A DNA stretch of 64,000 nt from Nitrosomonas oligotropha (lineage in GTDB: Bacteria > Pseudomonadota > Gammaproteobacteria > Burkholderiales > Nitrosomonadaceae). The notes under the pieces were generated by a model, which worked only from the letters and a program-made list of their open reading frames with translations, had not been told where the DNA came from and did no database searches. Position 1 is the stretch's first letter; each line of letters starts with the position of its first letter. The translations under genes and the position numbers were made by a program. Shown piece after piece: positions 16,948 through 29,916 of this stretch. The stretch lies in the NCBI RefSeq assembly GCF_900106555.1, contig NZ_FNOE01000003.1, positions 1-64,000 on the forward strand, written 5' to 3'.

Positions 16948-17868
16948 ATGTCAATGGCTGACCGTGACGGTGTAATCTGGTATGACGGGAAAATGGTTCC
17001 CTGGCGGGATGCCAATACGCATGTACTAACGCACACGTTGCATTATGGTTTGGGTGTTTTTGAAGGATTACGCGCGTATGAAACTGCGCAGGGCGCGGCG
17101 ATTTTCCGGTTGCAGGAACATACCGATCGCTTATTCAATTCGGCGCATATTTTCATGATGAAAATACCGTACGACAAGGCCACCATCATGCAAGCGCAGC
17201 GCGATGTGGTGAAACAAAACAAACTGTCGTCCGCGTATATCCGCCCAATCGCGTTTTATGGCGCCGAAGCGATGGGACTCTCCGCCCGAACACTATCGGT
17301 GCATGTCGCCATCGCCGCTTGGTCATGGGGAACTTATCTGGGACCGGAAGCGCTGGAAAACGGCATCCGCGTAAAAACTTCGTCTTTTACCCGGCATCAT
17401 GTCAACATCAACATGTGCCGCGCCAAATCGGTCACGACCTACGCCAATTCGATTCTGGCCAACCAGGAAGTAGCGCTGAACGGTTACGACGAAGCCTTAC
17501 TGCTGGATGTGGAAGGCTATGTGGCCGAAGGTTCGGGAGAAAATATTTTCATCGTCAAACAAGGCAAACTGTACACGCCGGACTTAACCTCCTGCCTGGA
17601 AGGCATCACACGCGCTTCGATTATCGAATTAGCAGCGGAACTTGGTATTCCCGTGATTGAGAAACGCATTACGCGCGATGAAATTTATTGTGCCGATGAG
17701 GCATTCTTCACCGGCACCGCAGCTGAAATCACACCGATCCGCGAATTGGATAACCGTATTATTGGGCCGGGCAAACGCGGACCGGTTACCGCGCAGCTGC
17801 AAACCCTATTCTTTGATTGCGTTAAAGGCCGGGCCAAAAATCACACCGATTGGCTCACTTTAGTTTAA
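16948..17868 (+). CDS. ilvE: Branched-chain amino acid aminotransferase
   Basis: The 306-residue fold-type IV PLP enzyme carries out the last transamination to valine, leucine and isoleucine. It begins with the typical DGVIWYDGKMVPW, followed by LHYGLGVFEGLRAYET. The PLP Lys lies in CRAKSVTTYAN and the glutamate of the cofactor ring in YVAEGSGENIF. A GGGAG ribosome binding site precedes the ATG; a second ATG two codons later is possible. It is followed ten bases to the zinc-finger gene region, so the two are probably co-transcribed. Confidence 0.95.
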   Translation: MSMADRDGVIWYDGKMVPWRDANTHVLTHTLHYGLGVFEGLRAYETAQGAAIFRLQEHTDRLFNSAHIFMMKIPYDKATIMQAQRDVVKQNKLSSAYIRPIAFYGAEAMGLSARTLSVHVAIAAWSWGTYLGPEALENGIRVKTSSFTRHHVNINMCRAKSVTTYANSILANQEVALNGYDEALLLDVEGYVAEGSGENIFIVKQGKLYTPDLTSCLEGITRASIIELAAELGIPVIEKRITRDEIYCADEAFFTGTAAEITPIRELDNRIIGPGKRGPVTAQLQTLFFDCVKGRAKNHTDWLTLV

Positions 17869-17893
17869 TACCGCTATTTTGGAGTTATTTTCT

Positions 17894-18097
17894 ATGAATC
17901 AACAAAGCAATAATAAAACTCGGGAAATCGAAGTTACCGCCGACGATCTGCCATTACACTGTCCGACCCCGGCAATGCTGTTATGGAATTCCCATCCGCG
18001 CGTATTCCTGCCCATCGAAGCTACCGGCGAAGCGCTGTGCCCATACTGCGGCACGCATTACACCCTGAAAGGCGGCGCGGTTGCTGGGCATCACTAA
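17894..18097 (+). CDS. Small zinc-finger (CHCC-type) protein
   Basis: The 67-residue protein has the zf-CHCC pattern LHCP near the middle and CPYCGTHYTL near the end, with His and three Cys positioned to bind one metal ion. The family relates to the NDUFS6-type zinc protein of complex I, but bacterial stand-alone members lack a known role. The ATG at 17894 is chosen because GGAG lies 10 bases before it. Position right after ilvE is common in betaproteobacteria. Confidence 0.85.
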   Translation: MNQQSNNKTREIEVTADDLPLHCPTPAMLLWNSHPRVFLPIEATGEALCPYCGTHYTLKGGAVAGHH

Positions 18098-18207
18098 TGT
18101 AACCGGTTAATTTCTGCGGAAACTTGCGTTCCGATGATAAATTGTCATTAGATCAGTTACGATTTGTCACGTATTATCAACAACCTTTCTTCCGGATCGA
18201 TTAGATT

Positions 18208-19584
18208 ATGCAAGCCATTCCTCATGAAATTTTCAAGGCTTATGATATTCGCGGCATCGTCGGCAAAACGATCACCGCGGAAAACGTAGAAAAAATCGGC
18301 CACGCCATCGGCTCCGAAGCACGCGCCAGGAATCTGACCGCCATCGCCATCGGCCGCGATGGCCGGTTATCCGGAACCGAGTTATCCCAAGCATTGGCGC
18401 GCGGCATCCGCAAAAGCGGCATCGATGTCGTCGATGTCGGCATGGTGGCGACACCGATGTTGTATTTCGCCGCGCACGAATTGTGTCAATATTCCGGCGT
18501 GATGGTCACCGGCAGTCATAATCCGCCCGAATACAATGGCTTCAAAATCGTACTCGGCGGACAAACCTTGGCGGCGGACACCATCCAAGCACTGCGCTTA
18601 CGCATCGAAAACAACAACCTGACTCACGGCGCGGGCAACTATTCCGAACACGCGATCGCCGATGCGTATCGCACGCGAATCACCGGCGATATCAAATTGG
18701 CCCGTCCGCTCAAAATCGTGGTCGATTGCGGCAACGGAGTGGCGGGTGCGTATGCACCGGCGCTCTATCGCGAATTGGGTTGCCAAGTGAGCGAGCTGTT
18801 CTGCGACGTGGACGGCACTTTCCCCAATCACCACCCCGATCCGTCGGTGCCCGAGAATTTGAACGATGTCATTCAAGCGTTAAAAACGACCGATGCGGAA
18901 ATCGGCTTGGCATTTGATGGCGACGGCGACCGGCTCGGCATCGTCACCAAGGGTGGCCATATCATCAACGCTGATCGCCAACTGATGCTGTTTGCCGCTG
19001 ATGTGTTGTCGCGCAATCCCGGTGGAAAAATCATTTTCGACGTGAAATGCACGCGCAATCTGGCGCCATGGATCCGCCAGCACGGCGGCATGCCGGTCAT
19101 GTGGAAAACCGGGCATTCGTTCATCAAATCCAAGCTCATCGAGGAAAAAGCTTTGTTAGCCGGGGAAATGAGCGGTCATTTGTTTTTTAAAGAACGCTGG
19201 TATGGCTTTGACGACGGTTTATACGCCGGTGCGCGGTTGCTGGAGCTGCTGAGCCGCGAACGGGATATCACCGCTACGCTGAATAACCTGCCCGACAGCC
19301 TCAACACACCGGAATTGCAAGTACGCACGGTAGAAGGCGAAAATCACGCACTGATTGTGCAATTGCAGAAAAACGCCGTGTTCGATAACCCGCAGCAAGT
19401 CATCACCACCGACGGTCTACGGGTGGAATACCCCGACGGTTTCGGACTGGCGCGCGCTTCCAACACCACACCGGTAGTGGTCTTGCGCTTTGAAGCCGAT
19501 AATGACGCAGCCTTGAAACGTATCCAGGAAGATTTCCGCCGCAATATTCTGCAAGCCAAGCCCGATGCGCAATTGCCGTTTTAA
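18208..19584 (+). CDS. Phosphomannomutase/phosphoglucomutase
   Basis: The 458-residue alpha-D-phosphohexomutase interconverts hexose 1- and 6-phosphates for exopolysaccharide or lipopolysaccharide precursors. The phosphoserine loop is MVTGSHNPPEYNGFK, the metal loop is DGDGDRLG, the sugar loop contains GEMSGHLFFKERW, and the phosphate-binding loop is at the C-terminal domain. Length and motifs match the AlgC/ManB group that uses both glucose and mannose phosphates; which is preferred here cannot be told. It starts 110 bases after the zinc-finger gene. Confidence 0.93.
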   Translation: MQAIPHEIFKAYDIRGIVGKTITAENVEKIGHAIGSEARARNLTAIAIGRDGRLSGTELSQALARGIRKSGIDVVDVGMVATPMLYFAAHELCQYSGVMVTGSHNPPEYNGFKIVLGGQTLAADTIQALRLRIENNNLTHGAGNYSEHAIADAYRTRITGDIKLARPLKIVVDCGNGVAGAYAPALYRELGCQVSELFCDVDGTFPNHHPDPSVPENLNDVIQALKTTDAEIGLAFDGDGDRLGIVTKGGHIINADRQLMLFAADVLSRNPGGKIIFDVKCTRNLAPWIRQHGGMPVMWKTGHSFIKSKLIEEKALLAGEMSGHLFFKERWYGFDDGLYAGARLLELLSRERDITATLNNLPDSLNTPELQVRTVEGENHALIVQLQKNAVFDNPQQVITTDGLRVEYPDGFGLARASNTTPVVVLRFEADNDAALKRIQEDFRRNILQAKPDAQLPF

Positions 19585-19607
19585 TCCGGAATAACATCCC
19601 GCAACCG

Positions 19608-21233
19608 ATGCGCATTGCGATCGCACAAATAAACTGCACGGTTGGGGATATCAGCGGAAATGCCGCCAAAATTTTCGCCGCAGCGGAACACGCCAAGCAA
19701 TCCGGCGCTGAACTGATCATCACACCCGAACTGGCGCTGTCCGGTTATCCTCCCGGCGATTGTCTATTACGCGAAAATTTTTGCCAATCATGTACCGCTG
19801 CCTTGGCTGGTCTGGTCAAGGCGATTAATGGCATCACCCTAATCGTAGGCCATCCACACATTCAGGAAGGCAAGCTGTACAACGCCGCTTCAGTGATTCG
19901 CGATGGCGAAATCCTGCACACTTATTACAAGCGAATTCTCAGCACAAAGCCTTTCAACGAAACAGTCTATTTCGATACCGGCGCCAAGCCTTGTGTATTT
20001 GAACTGGCCGGCATTCAATTCGGCCTGGTGATCTGCGCCGATTTCTGGCTCGGTAATTTGATCGATACGATGGATCGCTCCACCTGCGATATCTTATTGG
20101 TGCTCAATGCATCGGCTTTTTATATCAACAAGCAAGTTTCGCGCTGCCAAACGACACACCGCTTTAGCAAGCAAACCGGTATTCCGGTGATTCATGTCAA
20201 TCTGGTCGGCGGGCAGGATGAATTGGTTTTTGACGGCGCTTCGTTCGCGATGAACGGACAAGGCGAACTGACGCATCAACTGGATGAATTTGTTGAAACC
20301 ATCGCAATCGTCGACATTCACGATAAACAACCGCTGCAAAGCAACTTGCCCGTTTCACCGGTAACGGCCGCCAGCGTGTATCAGGCCTTATGCATGGGCG
20401 TGAGCGATTATGTGCGCAAAAATGGCTTTCTCGGTGTGATTCTGGGGCTTTCCGGCGGTGTCGATTCGGCATTGACGCTGGCGATCGCGGTCGATGCACT
20501 GGGCGCGGACAAGGTGAAAACCGTCATGATGCCATCGCAGTACACTGCCAATATCAGCCGGGAAGACGCCAACGAAATGGTTGAATTACTGAGCGTTGAG
20601 CACTACGAATGCAGCATTCAATCTTTGTTCGAGCATTATTTATCAGCTGTCGAAAGTGATTTTGGGATTGCACCTGACGCTGCGGAAACAACAGCCATGC
20701 CGGAAAATCTGCAAGCACGCATCCGCGGCACCTTGCTGATGGCGCTATCCAACCAAACCGGCTCATTGGTGTTAACCACCGGCAACAAATCCGAAATGGC
20801 GGTCGGTTACTGCACGCTGTATGGCGATATGGCGGGTGGTTTCGCGGTTTTGAAGGACGTCAGCAAAACCCTGGTGTATCAATTGTGCGAATACCGCAAC
20901 CGCATTAGCCACGTGATCCCTGAGCGCATCATCACGCGCGCACCATCCGCCGAGCTTCGCGCCAACCAAACCGATCAAGACAGCTTGCCGCCGTACGATA
21001 TTCTGGACGCCATCATGGAAGCTTACGTGGAAAAGAACTGCTCACCGCAGGAAATCATTGCCATGAACTTCAGCGAAGCGGACGTCACCAAAATTATCCG
21101 TCTGATTCATCTGAATGAATACAAAAGACGCCAATCCCCGCCCGGCATCCGAATCACCCGGCGCGATTTCAGCACGGCGTGGCACTACCCCATTACATCA
21201 AGCTACTCAGCCTGGTCGATTCCTTCCTCATAA
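19608..21233 (+). CDS. nadE: Glutamine-dependent NAD+ synthetase
   Basis: The 541-residue two-domain enzyme amidates nicotinate adenine dinucleotide to NAD+. The N-terminal nitrilase-type glutaminase domain has Glu in ITPELALSGYPPGD, Lys in YYKRILSTK and the nucleophilic Cys in VICADFWLGN. The C-terminal synthetase has the ATP loop LGLSGGVDSALT and later TGNKSEMAVGYCTLYGDMAGG. The end (YKRRQSPPGIRITRRDFS) is typical, followed by a short nonstandard tail. It follows the phosphohexomutase gene after 23 bases, so the two probably share a transcript. Confidence 0.95.
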   Translation: MRIAIAQINCTVGDISGNAAKIFAAAEHAKQSGAELIITPELALSGYPPGDCLLRENFCQSCTAALAGLVKAINGITLIVGHPHIQEGKLYNAASVIRDGEILHTYYKRILSTKPFNETVYFDTGAKPCVFELAGIQFGLVICADFWLGNLIDTMDRSTCDILLVLNASAFYINKQVSRCQTTHRFSKQTGIPVIHVNLVGGQDELVFDGASFAMNGQGELTHQLDEFVETIAIVDIHDKQPLQSNLPVSPVTAASVYQALCMGVSDYVRKNGFLGVILGLSGGVDSALTLAIAVDALGADKVKTVMMPSQYTANISREDANEMVELLSVEHYECSIQSLFEHYLSAVESDFGIAPDAAETTAMPENLQARIRGTLLMALSNQTGSLVLTTGNKSEMAVGYCTLYGDMAGGFAVLKDVSKTLVYQLCEYRNRISHVIPERIITRAPSAELRANQTDQDSLPPYDILDAIMEAYVEKNCSPQEIIAMNFSEADVTKIIRLIHLNEYKRRQSPPGIRITRRDFSTAWHYPITSSYSAWSIPSS

Positions 21234-21326
21234 TTCAGTAGCCGGGCGACTGATTTCCAGATTCTATGCATCAGCAATTGAAGCTAATCCGGCTTACTTG
21301 AAATAATCGATAAATTGATTCACTCA

Positions 21327-21664
21327 CTATTCCTCTTGATTCATTGATAGAAATATAGGCTCTAGACTTACAGAGACAATTTTAATGAGTTTGTGCTCGT
21401 CAAGGGCATAGATTTCCCTCAACCAGAAATTGCTGAAATGATTCGTAGTAATAATTATGATCCGGTTTTGCAATTTGCTTGGATGAAACATATAAGAGCC
21501 ATCCTTCTCAAATTTGTCAGCTGACAATGTCATTTTTTCATACCTCTTAATCCCGCCATCAACCGCACAAAACTGCTTAACTTCTCTGTCCAGTCTGGCT
21601 TTCTCCGTAAAAAAGTGGCGCAAACGATTAGTGAAGCGAACAAAAGCAAGCTGATTCTTTTCAT
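21327..21664 (-). pseudogene. Small lipoprotein gene broken by a one-base deletion in a homopolymer
   Basis: An ATG at 21664 begins a lipoprotein signal peptide MKRISLLLFASLIVC with lipobox LIVC. That frame breaks down at a run of six A on the plus strand (21609-21614). The neighbouring frame then carries a protein without a good start: EKARLDREVKQFCAVDGGIK, YEKMTLSADKF and on to 21327. One extra base in the run would join them into a lipoprotein of about 112 residues. The second part resembles small uncharacterised proteobacterial proteins with CxxDGGIKxYE, as I remember them. The break could be a real mutation or a sequencing error. Confidence 0.6.
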
Positions 21665-21812
21665 GTGGCAGGATTCAATGATGTGCGGTAAGTGCTATTG
21701 CACCATTGCCCATACTATGTAGTAAGTCACCATTTACGTAGGAAGTGCCACTCATTCTTCAACGGATCTCTACTCCGGCAGGATTTACTCGATAAAAATA
21801 AGCAATAAAGTT

Positions 21813-22346
21813 CTAATCATCCACAACACCCTGCCCCGGAAACAGCACATCGGTAAACCCGAACTGCCGGAAATCCTTGATGCGCATCGGGTAGAGAATT
21901 CCTTGCAGATGATCGCATTCATGCTGCACCACGCGCGCGTGAAAACCACTGACGCTACGGTCAATTGCTGTGCCGTATTGATCCACGCCGTGATAGCGCA
22001 AGCGCGAGTAGCGAGGCACCATGCCACGCATGCCGGGTACGCTGAGGCAGCCTTCCCAATCGTCTTCCTTGTCGTCGGATAACGGTATCAGTTGAGGATT
22101 GATCAGAACCGTGAAAGGCACTTCTTCCGCGCGCGGGTAGCGGGGATTTTGGTCAAAACCGAAAATCACCACCTGCGAACTCACGCCAATCTGCGGCGCG
22201 GCTAAGCCTGCACCGTTGAGGTAAGCCATGGTGTCTTGCATATCCCGTATCAATTCATGCAACTTGGCAGTATCGAATTGTTCGACGGGTTTGGCGACTT
22301 GCAGCAATACCGGATCGCCCATTTTCAGTACGGATCTAATGGCCAT
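21813..22346 (-). CDS. def: Peptide deformylase
   Basis: The 177-residue metallohydrolase removes the N-formyl group from new polypeptides. The three family motifs are present: [21 protein letters not shown] (Cys metal ligand) and QHECDHLQG (two His ligands and the catalytic Glu). The start overlaps the end of the upstream phosphorylase gene by 11 bases, so translation is probably coupled. The usual partner fmt is not next to it, so this may be a secondary deformylase moved into a purine-salvage unit. Confidence 0.94.
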   Translation of the reverse strand: MAIRSVLKMGDPVLLQVAKPVEQFDTAKLHELIRDMQDTMAYLNGAGLAAPQIGVSSQVVIFGFDQNPRYPRAEEVPFTVLINPQLIPLSDDKEDDWEGCLSVPGMRGMVPRYSRLRYHGVDQYGTAIDRSVSGFHARVVQHECDHLQGILYPMRIKDFRQFGFTDVLFPGQGVVDD

Positions 22347-23082
22347 GGCAGTTCACCACATGTTCGAGAATGTTTCTGACACGCACCATCGCTTGTTCCA
22401 ACACGGTATGAATTTCCTTCAGCGGTATGGCGTTTACATTGACGCCCCTTCCGGCGGCTTGATTAGCGACCACGGCCAATGTGGCGTAACTTAGGCCCAG
22501 CTCCCTGGCCAGCGCCGTTTCCGGCATGCCGGTCATGCCGACGATATCCGCGCCGTCGCGTTCCAGCCGGTTGATTTCCGCGGCGGTTTCGAGCCGCGGC
22601 CCTTGCGTTGCGGCATAAACACCACCATCGAAGATGGCTTCATAAGCATTGCTGGCCGCTTGCAGCAGTAAGGCGCGTGTTTGCTGGCTGTACGGTTGCG
22701 TAAAATCAATATGTGTCACCGGTTGATCCTTTCCTTCAAAAAAAGTGAAATTGCGTCCATAGGTATAATCGATAATTTGATTGGGCACCACCAGCTTGCC
22801 TGGCGTCAGGTCGGCACGGATACCCCCCACCGACGCTACCGAAATCACATGCGCCGGTTTCAGGGAATGCAGCGCCCATAAATTCGCCCGGTAATTGATC
22901 GCATGCGGCGGTATCGTGTGGCCGTGGCCATGCCGTGCCAGAAAAACGATATCCTCGCCATGCAGTTTACCGAATGTCAGCGGCCCGGAAGGCTCGCCAT
23001 ACGGAGTGCGTATGATTTGCCGATGGGATATCTCAAGACACGATAATTGCGTCAATCCGCTGCCGCCAATGATTGCAAGCAT
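22336..23082 (-). CDS. S-methyl-5'-thioinosine / methylthioadenosine phosphorylase family protein
   Basis: The 248-residue nucleoside phosphorylase begins [13 protein letters not shown], with substrate-loop residues in [21 protein letters not shown] and [12 protein letters not shown], then [14 protein letters not shown] and [14 protein letters not shown]. Members split methylthioadenosine, methylthioinosine or guanosine with phosphate. Bacterial proteins of this length next to hpt are often methylthioinosine phosphorylases, but specificity cannot be fixed from sequence. The ATG at 23082 has a GGGA ribosome binding site; an earlier in-frame start would overlap hpt by 40 bases. Confidence 0.88.
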   Translation of the reverse strand: MLAIIGGSGLTQLSCLEISHRQIIRTPYGEPSGPLTFGKLHGEDIVFLARHGHGHTIPPHAINYRANLWALHSLKPAHVISVASVGGIRADLTPGKLVVPNQIIDYTYGRNFTFFEGKDQPVTHIDFTQPYSQQTRALLLQAASNAYEAIFDGGVYAATQGPRLETAAEINRLERDGADIVGMTGMPETALARELGLSYATLAVVANQAAGRGVNVNAIPLKEIHTVLEQAMVRVRNILEHVVNCHGH

Positions 23083-23093
23083 AGTTTTCCCTT

Positions 23094-23639
23094 TCAGTTT
23101 TTTACTGCATAAATCGCCGGCAAATTCCGCCATGCGCCGCGGATATCCATGCCAAAACCGAACACATACCGGTCCGGCACCGTCAATCCGACAAAATCGG
23201 CTTTCAGCGGTTTAGGTCTGCCCGTTTCTTTCTCGGCAAACACCGCACTGTAAAACGCTTTCGCGCCGTTCTCCAGCACTTTGGCGCGGATAGCGGCCAG
23301 TGTAATGCCCTCATCGAGAATATCGTCCAGCACTAGAATGACGCGATCCTTGACACTTTCCCTGGGCTCCACCCGCCAGTAAATTTCTCCACCTTGCATT
23401 TTCTTGTCGTAGCGTGTCAGATGCGCATAATCGAAATCCAGCGGAAACCGCAGTTGCGGTAGCAGTTGTCCAGTAAATATCACCGCTCCGCCCAGCATGC
23501 ACAAAACCAGCGGCTGTTGATGCGACAACACACGCGTGATATCCGCTGCCATGCGCTGCACCGTTTGCGTGACGGTTTGCTCGGAATGAATTAATTCCGC
23601 CGTGTTCAGAATTTGTTCCAGTTGCTGGTAAGTTTGCAT
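23094..23639 (-). CDS. hpt: Hypoxanthine-guanine phosphoribosyltransferase
   Basis: The 181-residue enzyme transfers phosphoribose from PRPP to hypoxanthine or guanine for purine salvage. The PRPP loop is VILVLDDILDEGITL, preceded by the flexible catalytic loop region and followed by FVGLTVPDRYVFGFGMD near the base-binding site. It is 11 bases upstream of the phosphorylase and heads the unit hpt-phosphorylase-def: free hypoxanthine released by the phosphorylase would be its substrate. Confidence 0.92.
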   Translation of the reverse strand: MQTYQQLEQILNTAELIHSEQTVTQTVQRMAADITRVLSHQQPLVLCMLGGAVIFTGQLLPQLRFPLDFDYAHLTRYDKKMQGGEIYWRVEPRESVKDRVILVLDDILDEGITLAAIRAKVLENGAKAFYSAVFAEKETGRPKPLKADFVGLTVPDRYVFGFGMDIRGAWRNLPAIYAVKN

Positions 23640-23803
23640 GAAAGATTTAGGACTCTGGTTCGAATAATATCGCGTTTTTTAATGAGATATTATAGCGCCG
23701 TACTGAAAGCTTCGAATACTTCCAATTCAGCCCATGCAGGTAAAAATTCTTACACACAAAATTTTTTTATGCTTAAATGGAAGTACTTCATTTAAAGGAG
23801 TAA

Positions 23804-25001
<1,198 letters not shown>

Positions 25002-25007
25002 ATCAAA

Positions 25008-25040
25008 GAATAAAATGACAACTTTGTTGTCATTTTATTC
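25008..25040. terminator. Long perfect hairpin between convergent genes
   Basis: GAATAAAATGACAAC (25008-25022) and its exact complement at 25026-25040 enclose a three-base loop, a 15-bp stem. It lies between the convergent secreted-protein gene and ligA and probably ends both transcripts. The T-rich run is inside the stem arm rather than after it. Confidence 0.7.
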
Positions 25041-25059
25041 TCGTGGCGGCAGTGACGGA

Positions 25060-27174
<2,115 letters not shown>

Positions 27175-27235
27175 TTATTGGCAAAAAATCCTTTATACTG
27201 CACACTCCATCGAAAAATTCCTTTACGAAATCCCA

Positions 27236-28084
27236 ATGTCTCAAGAAACGACACGCGACATGAGCAACAATAAATTAAAAATCCGTATTCAGATTCAGCA
27301 ACCGCCACAAGCCATCGAAGAGATTTATCCCGAACCGGAAGTCACTTACGAAGAAACACTGGATTGGAACAAAATCGCCATTGCAGCAGCATTGCTGCTA
27401 GCCATTCTCGTTTTGACTGGTTATTTGCTCTTTTCCAGCAGTGGCACTGAGACAACCGCCGATGAGACGATTGTATCCGGCCATACCGCTGCTGCAGTTT
27501 CCGGACAAGCCGTTTCCCCGGAAAAAACCGAGGCGGAACCCGGCACAACCGGCAATACGACCGGAACGCAACCGGGTGAATCGATCAGCGTGCAGAAACC
27601 TCCTGCAAAACCAGCCGAACCCAATACAAAACCTGTTGCCCCCAAACCAGTTCCAATACCCGCAAAAAAACCGCAGCGGATCTTGTCCGATAACGCTGGA
27701 AAAGCGGTGCCAAAAACGGCTGTACAAGTAAAACCGCAGCAAACATCCGATCATGCTGAAGTTATCCGCGCACAATTAAGTCATGCGATAGACGCACGTG
27801 AACCGGTCGATTCGATTGACACCGTGCAGCTGCAACCGGGTGAATCCAAACCGATTCATTTTTACCTGCATTTAAAAAATATGCGGGGAAAGAAAATCCG
27901 TATCGACTGGTATTACAATGACAAACTGGATTCAAAGTTAAACCTGCAGGTGCACAACAACAATTGGCGCACGCATGCCAGCAAGCAACTGGATCAACGG
28001 CGGCTGGGCGAATGGCGCGTTGAATTAATCGATGAATCCGGAAACCAATTGGCAAGCCGGAAATTTACCGTCACCGAACAGTAA
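27236..28084 (+). CDS. Membrane-anchored DUF2914 protein
   Basis: The 282-residue protein has a cytoplasmic N-terminus, one membrane segment at about residues 47-66 (IAIAAALLLAILVLTGYLLF), a Pro/Ala/Lys-rich linker of about 80 residues and a C-terminal DUF2914 domain (PIHFYLHLKNMRGKKIRIDW, LGEWRVELIDESG). The domain should face the periplasm. Function is unknown. An in-frame ATG eight codons later is an alternative start. Confidence 0.8.
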   Translation: MSQETTRDMSNNKLKIRIQIQQPPQAIEEIYPEPEVTYEETLDWNKIAIAAALLLAILVLTGYLLFSSSGTETTADETIVSGHTAAAVSGQAVSPEKTEAEPGTTGNTTGTQPGESISVQKPPAKPAEPNTKPVAPKPVPIPAKKPQRILSDNAGKAVPKTAVQVKPQQTSDHAEVIRAQLSHAIDAREPVDSIDTVQLQPGESKPIHFYLHLKNMRGKKIRIDWYYNDKLDSKLNLQVHNNNWRTHASKQLDQRRLGEWRVELIDESGNQLASRKFTVTEQ

Positions 28085-28125
28085 AACGCGTTCATATCCT
28101 ACCGTATGCACTGAAGGATTTACCC

Positions 28126-28671
28126 ATGAAATATTGTAGTCATTGTAGTGCCACCGTTGAGTTGATCATACCCGAAGGAGATTCCCTGCTGCGCTATGTG
28201 TGCACGACGTGCAAGGTCATTCACTATCAGAACCCCAAAATGGTGGTCGGGTGCATTCCGGAATGGGAAGATAAAATTTTGTTGTGCCGCCGCGCCATTG
28301 AACCGCGCTTGGGCTGGTGGACTCTACCGGCCGGTTTTATGGAAAATAATGAAACGCTGGAACAAGCCGCCGCACGCGAAACGCTGGAAGAAGCCAATGC
28401 ACGGGTGGAAATCGGCGATTTGTATGCTGTTTACAGCCTGCCGCATATCAGCCAGGTTTATATCTTATTCCGCGCGCGATTGCTCGATCTCGATTTCAAG
28501 CCCGGCATTGAAAGCCTGGAAGTCAAACTGGTTTCCGAGCACGAAATTCCTTGGGAAGAGATGGCATTTCGCGTCATCCACGATCCTTTGAAACAGTATT
28601 TCAAGGAGCGCAGCCAAGGAAAATTGGGATTTCACATGGGTGTCATCGACAAACCATCCAGTAGCTCTTGA
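28126..28671 (+). CDS. NUDIX hydrolase with N-terminal zinc ribbon
   Basis: The 181-residue protein opens with a zinc ribbon (YCSHCSA, then VCTTCKVIHYQNPK). The Nudix box is GFMENNETLEQAAARETLEE. Zinc-ribbon Nudix proteins of this size hydrolyse nucleoside diphosphate derivatives such as NADH or FAD; which one is not clear. A GAAGGA ribosome binding site is present. Confidence 0.9.
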   Translation: MKYCSHCSATVELIIPEGDSLLRYVCTTCKVIHYQNPKMVVGCIPEWEDKILLCRRAIEPRLGWWTLPAGFMENNETLEQAAARETLEEANARVEIGDLYAVYSLPHISQVYILFRARLLDLDFKPGIESLEVKLVSEHEIPWEEMAFRVIHDPLKQYFKERSQGKLGFHMGVIDKPSSSS

Positions 28672-28764
28672 GCAAGGTCGTTGTTTCTTCGCTCAAAAAA
28701 TCGAAGGTTTTAGATTCCCTGACAGCAAGCTATAATGTTTATTTTTTGCAGACTCCAGACTCTT

Positions 28765-29886
28765 ATGAAGCATTTATTCGTTCTATTGCTAGTATGCCTC
28801 GCTGTCTCGTCAGTACCTGCCCAATCACAAGATATTTCCATCGCAGCCAAAGCTTATTTACTGTCAGATTTCCAAACCGGCCAGGTATTGGCCGGTCAGA
28901 ACGCGGATGAACGCATCGAACCCGCATCGTTAACAAAACTCATGACCGCGTATGTGGTGTTTTCCGCCATCAAACAAAAGCAGATTGCCTTGGATCAACC
29001 GGTTCCGGTATCAGAAAGCGCCTGGCGTATGATCGGCTCGCGCATGTTTATTCAACCCAACAAACAGGTTACCGTGGAAGAATTGATCCGCGGCATGATC
29101 GTGCAATCCGGCAACGACGCTTGTATCGCATTGGCGGAAATAGTTGCAGGATCAGAAGCCAGCTTCGCCAATCTGATGAATAAAGAAGCAGGCCGATTGG
29201 GTATGAAAAACACGCATTTTACCAATTCGACCGGTTTGCCCGATCCGGAGCACTACACCACGGCGCATGATCTGACACTGCTGGCAACGGCCATCATCCG
29301 TGATTTTCCTGAATTCTATCCGCACTATTCACAAAAAGAATATACCTACAACAACATTACACAACCCAACAGAAACCGGTTGTTATGGATCGATCCGCAT
29401 GTCGACGGCATGAAAACCGGATGGACTAAAACCGCCGGCTATTGCTTGATTACTTCCGCAATCCGCGACAAACGGCGGCTTATATCGGTGGTGATCGGCG
29501 CGAAATCGGCCAATGCGCGCAGCATCGAAAGCCAGCGTCTGCTCAATTACGGTTTCCAGTTCTATGACACACTGCATTTATATAAAAAGAACGATTCACT
29601 GACCACCATCCATTTATGGAAAGGCACGCAAAACGAGTTGAAAGCCGGATTCGACCGGGATGTTTATTTCACCCTTCCTAAAGGTCAAGGCGATAAACTC
29701 AAAGCCACCATGGAATACAAACAACCGCTGATCGCACCGGTGCAATTGGGACAGGAAGTCGGCACGGTAAAATTCACGCTGGATGACAAAACCGTTGAAA
29801 CCTATCCATTGGTCGCTCTGGAGAAAGTCGATACCGCGAACTTCATCGGCCGTGCTTGGGATAGTGTAAAATTACTCTTTAATTAA
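28765..29886 (+). CDS. dacA: D-alanyl-D-alanine carboxypeptidase (PBP5/6 type)
   Basis: The 373-residue penicillin-binding protein trims the terminal D-Ala of peptidoglycan pentapeptides. A signal peptide (MKHLFVLLLVCLAV) is followed by the active-site SxxK in EPASLTKLMTAY, SGN in MIVQSGNDACIAL and KTG in DGMKTGWTKTAGYC. The C-terminal PBP5-type beta domain and a terminal amphipathic helix (ANFIGRAWDSVKLLF) would anchor it to the membrane. An ATG ten codons earlier is possible but would spoil the signal peptide. It begins the dacA-dat-ybeD-lipB-lipA block. Confidence 0.94.
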   Translation: MKHLFVLLLVCLAVSSVPAQSQDISIAAKAYLLSDFQTGQVLAGQNADERIEPASLTKLMTAYVVFSAIKQKQIALDQPVPVSESAWRMIGSRMFIQPNKQVTVEELIRGMIVQSGNDACIALAEIVAGSEASFANLMNKEAGRLGMKNTHFTNSTGLPDPEHYTTAHDLTLLATAIIRDFPEFYPHYSQKEYTYNNITQPNRNRLLWIDPHVDGMKTGWTKTAGYCLITSAIRDKRRLISVVIGAKSANARSIESQRLLNYGFQFYDTLHLYKKNDSLTTIHLWKGTQNELKAGFDRDVYFTLPKGQGDKLKATMEYKQPLIAPVQLGQEVGTVKFTLDDKTVETYPLVALEKVDTANFIGRAWDSVKLLFN

Positions 29887-29916
29887 TCCAGTCTTAACAC
29901 ATCATAGAAGGTTCGC

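Noticed and set aside
23094-23639. Variation in the HPRT PRPP loop (LDEG instead of VDTG)
   Set aside because: The LDEG form is usual in one bacterial HPRT branch, so it is not an anomaly.
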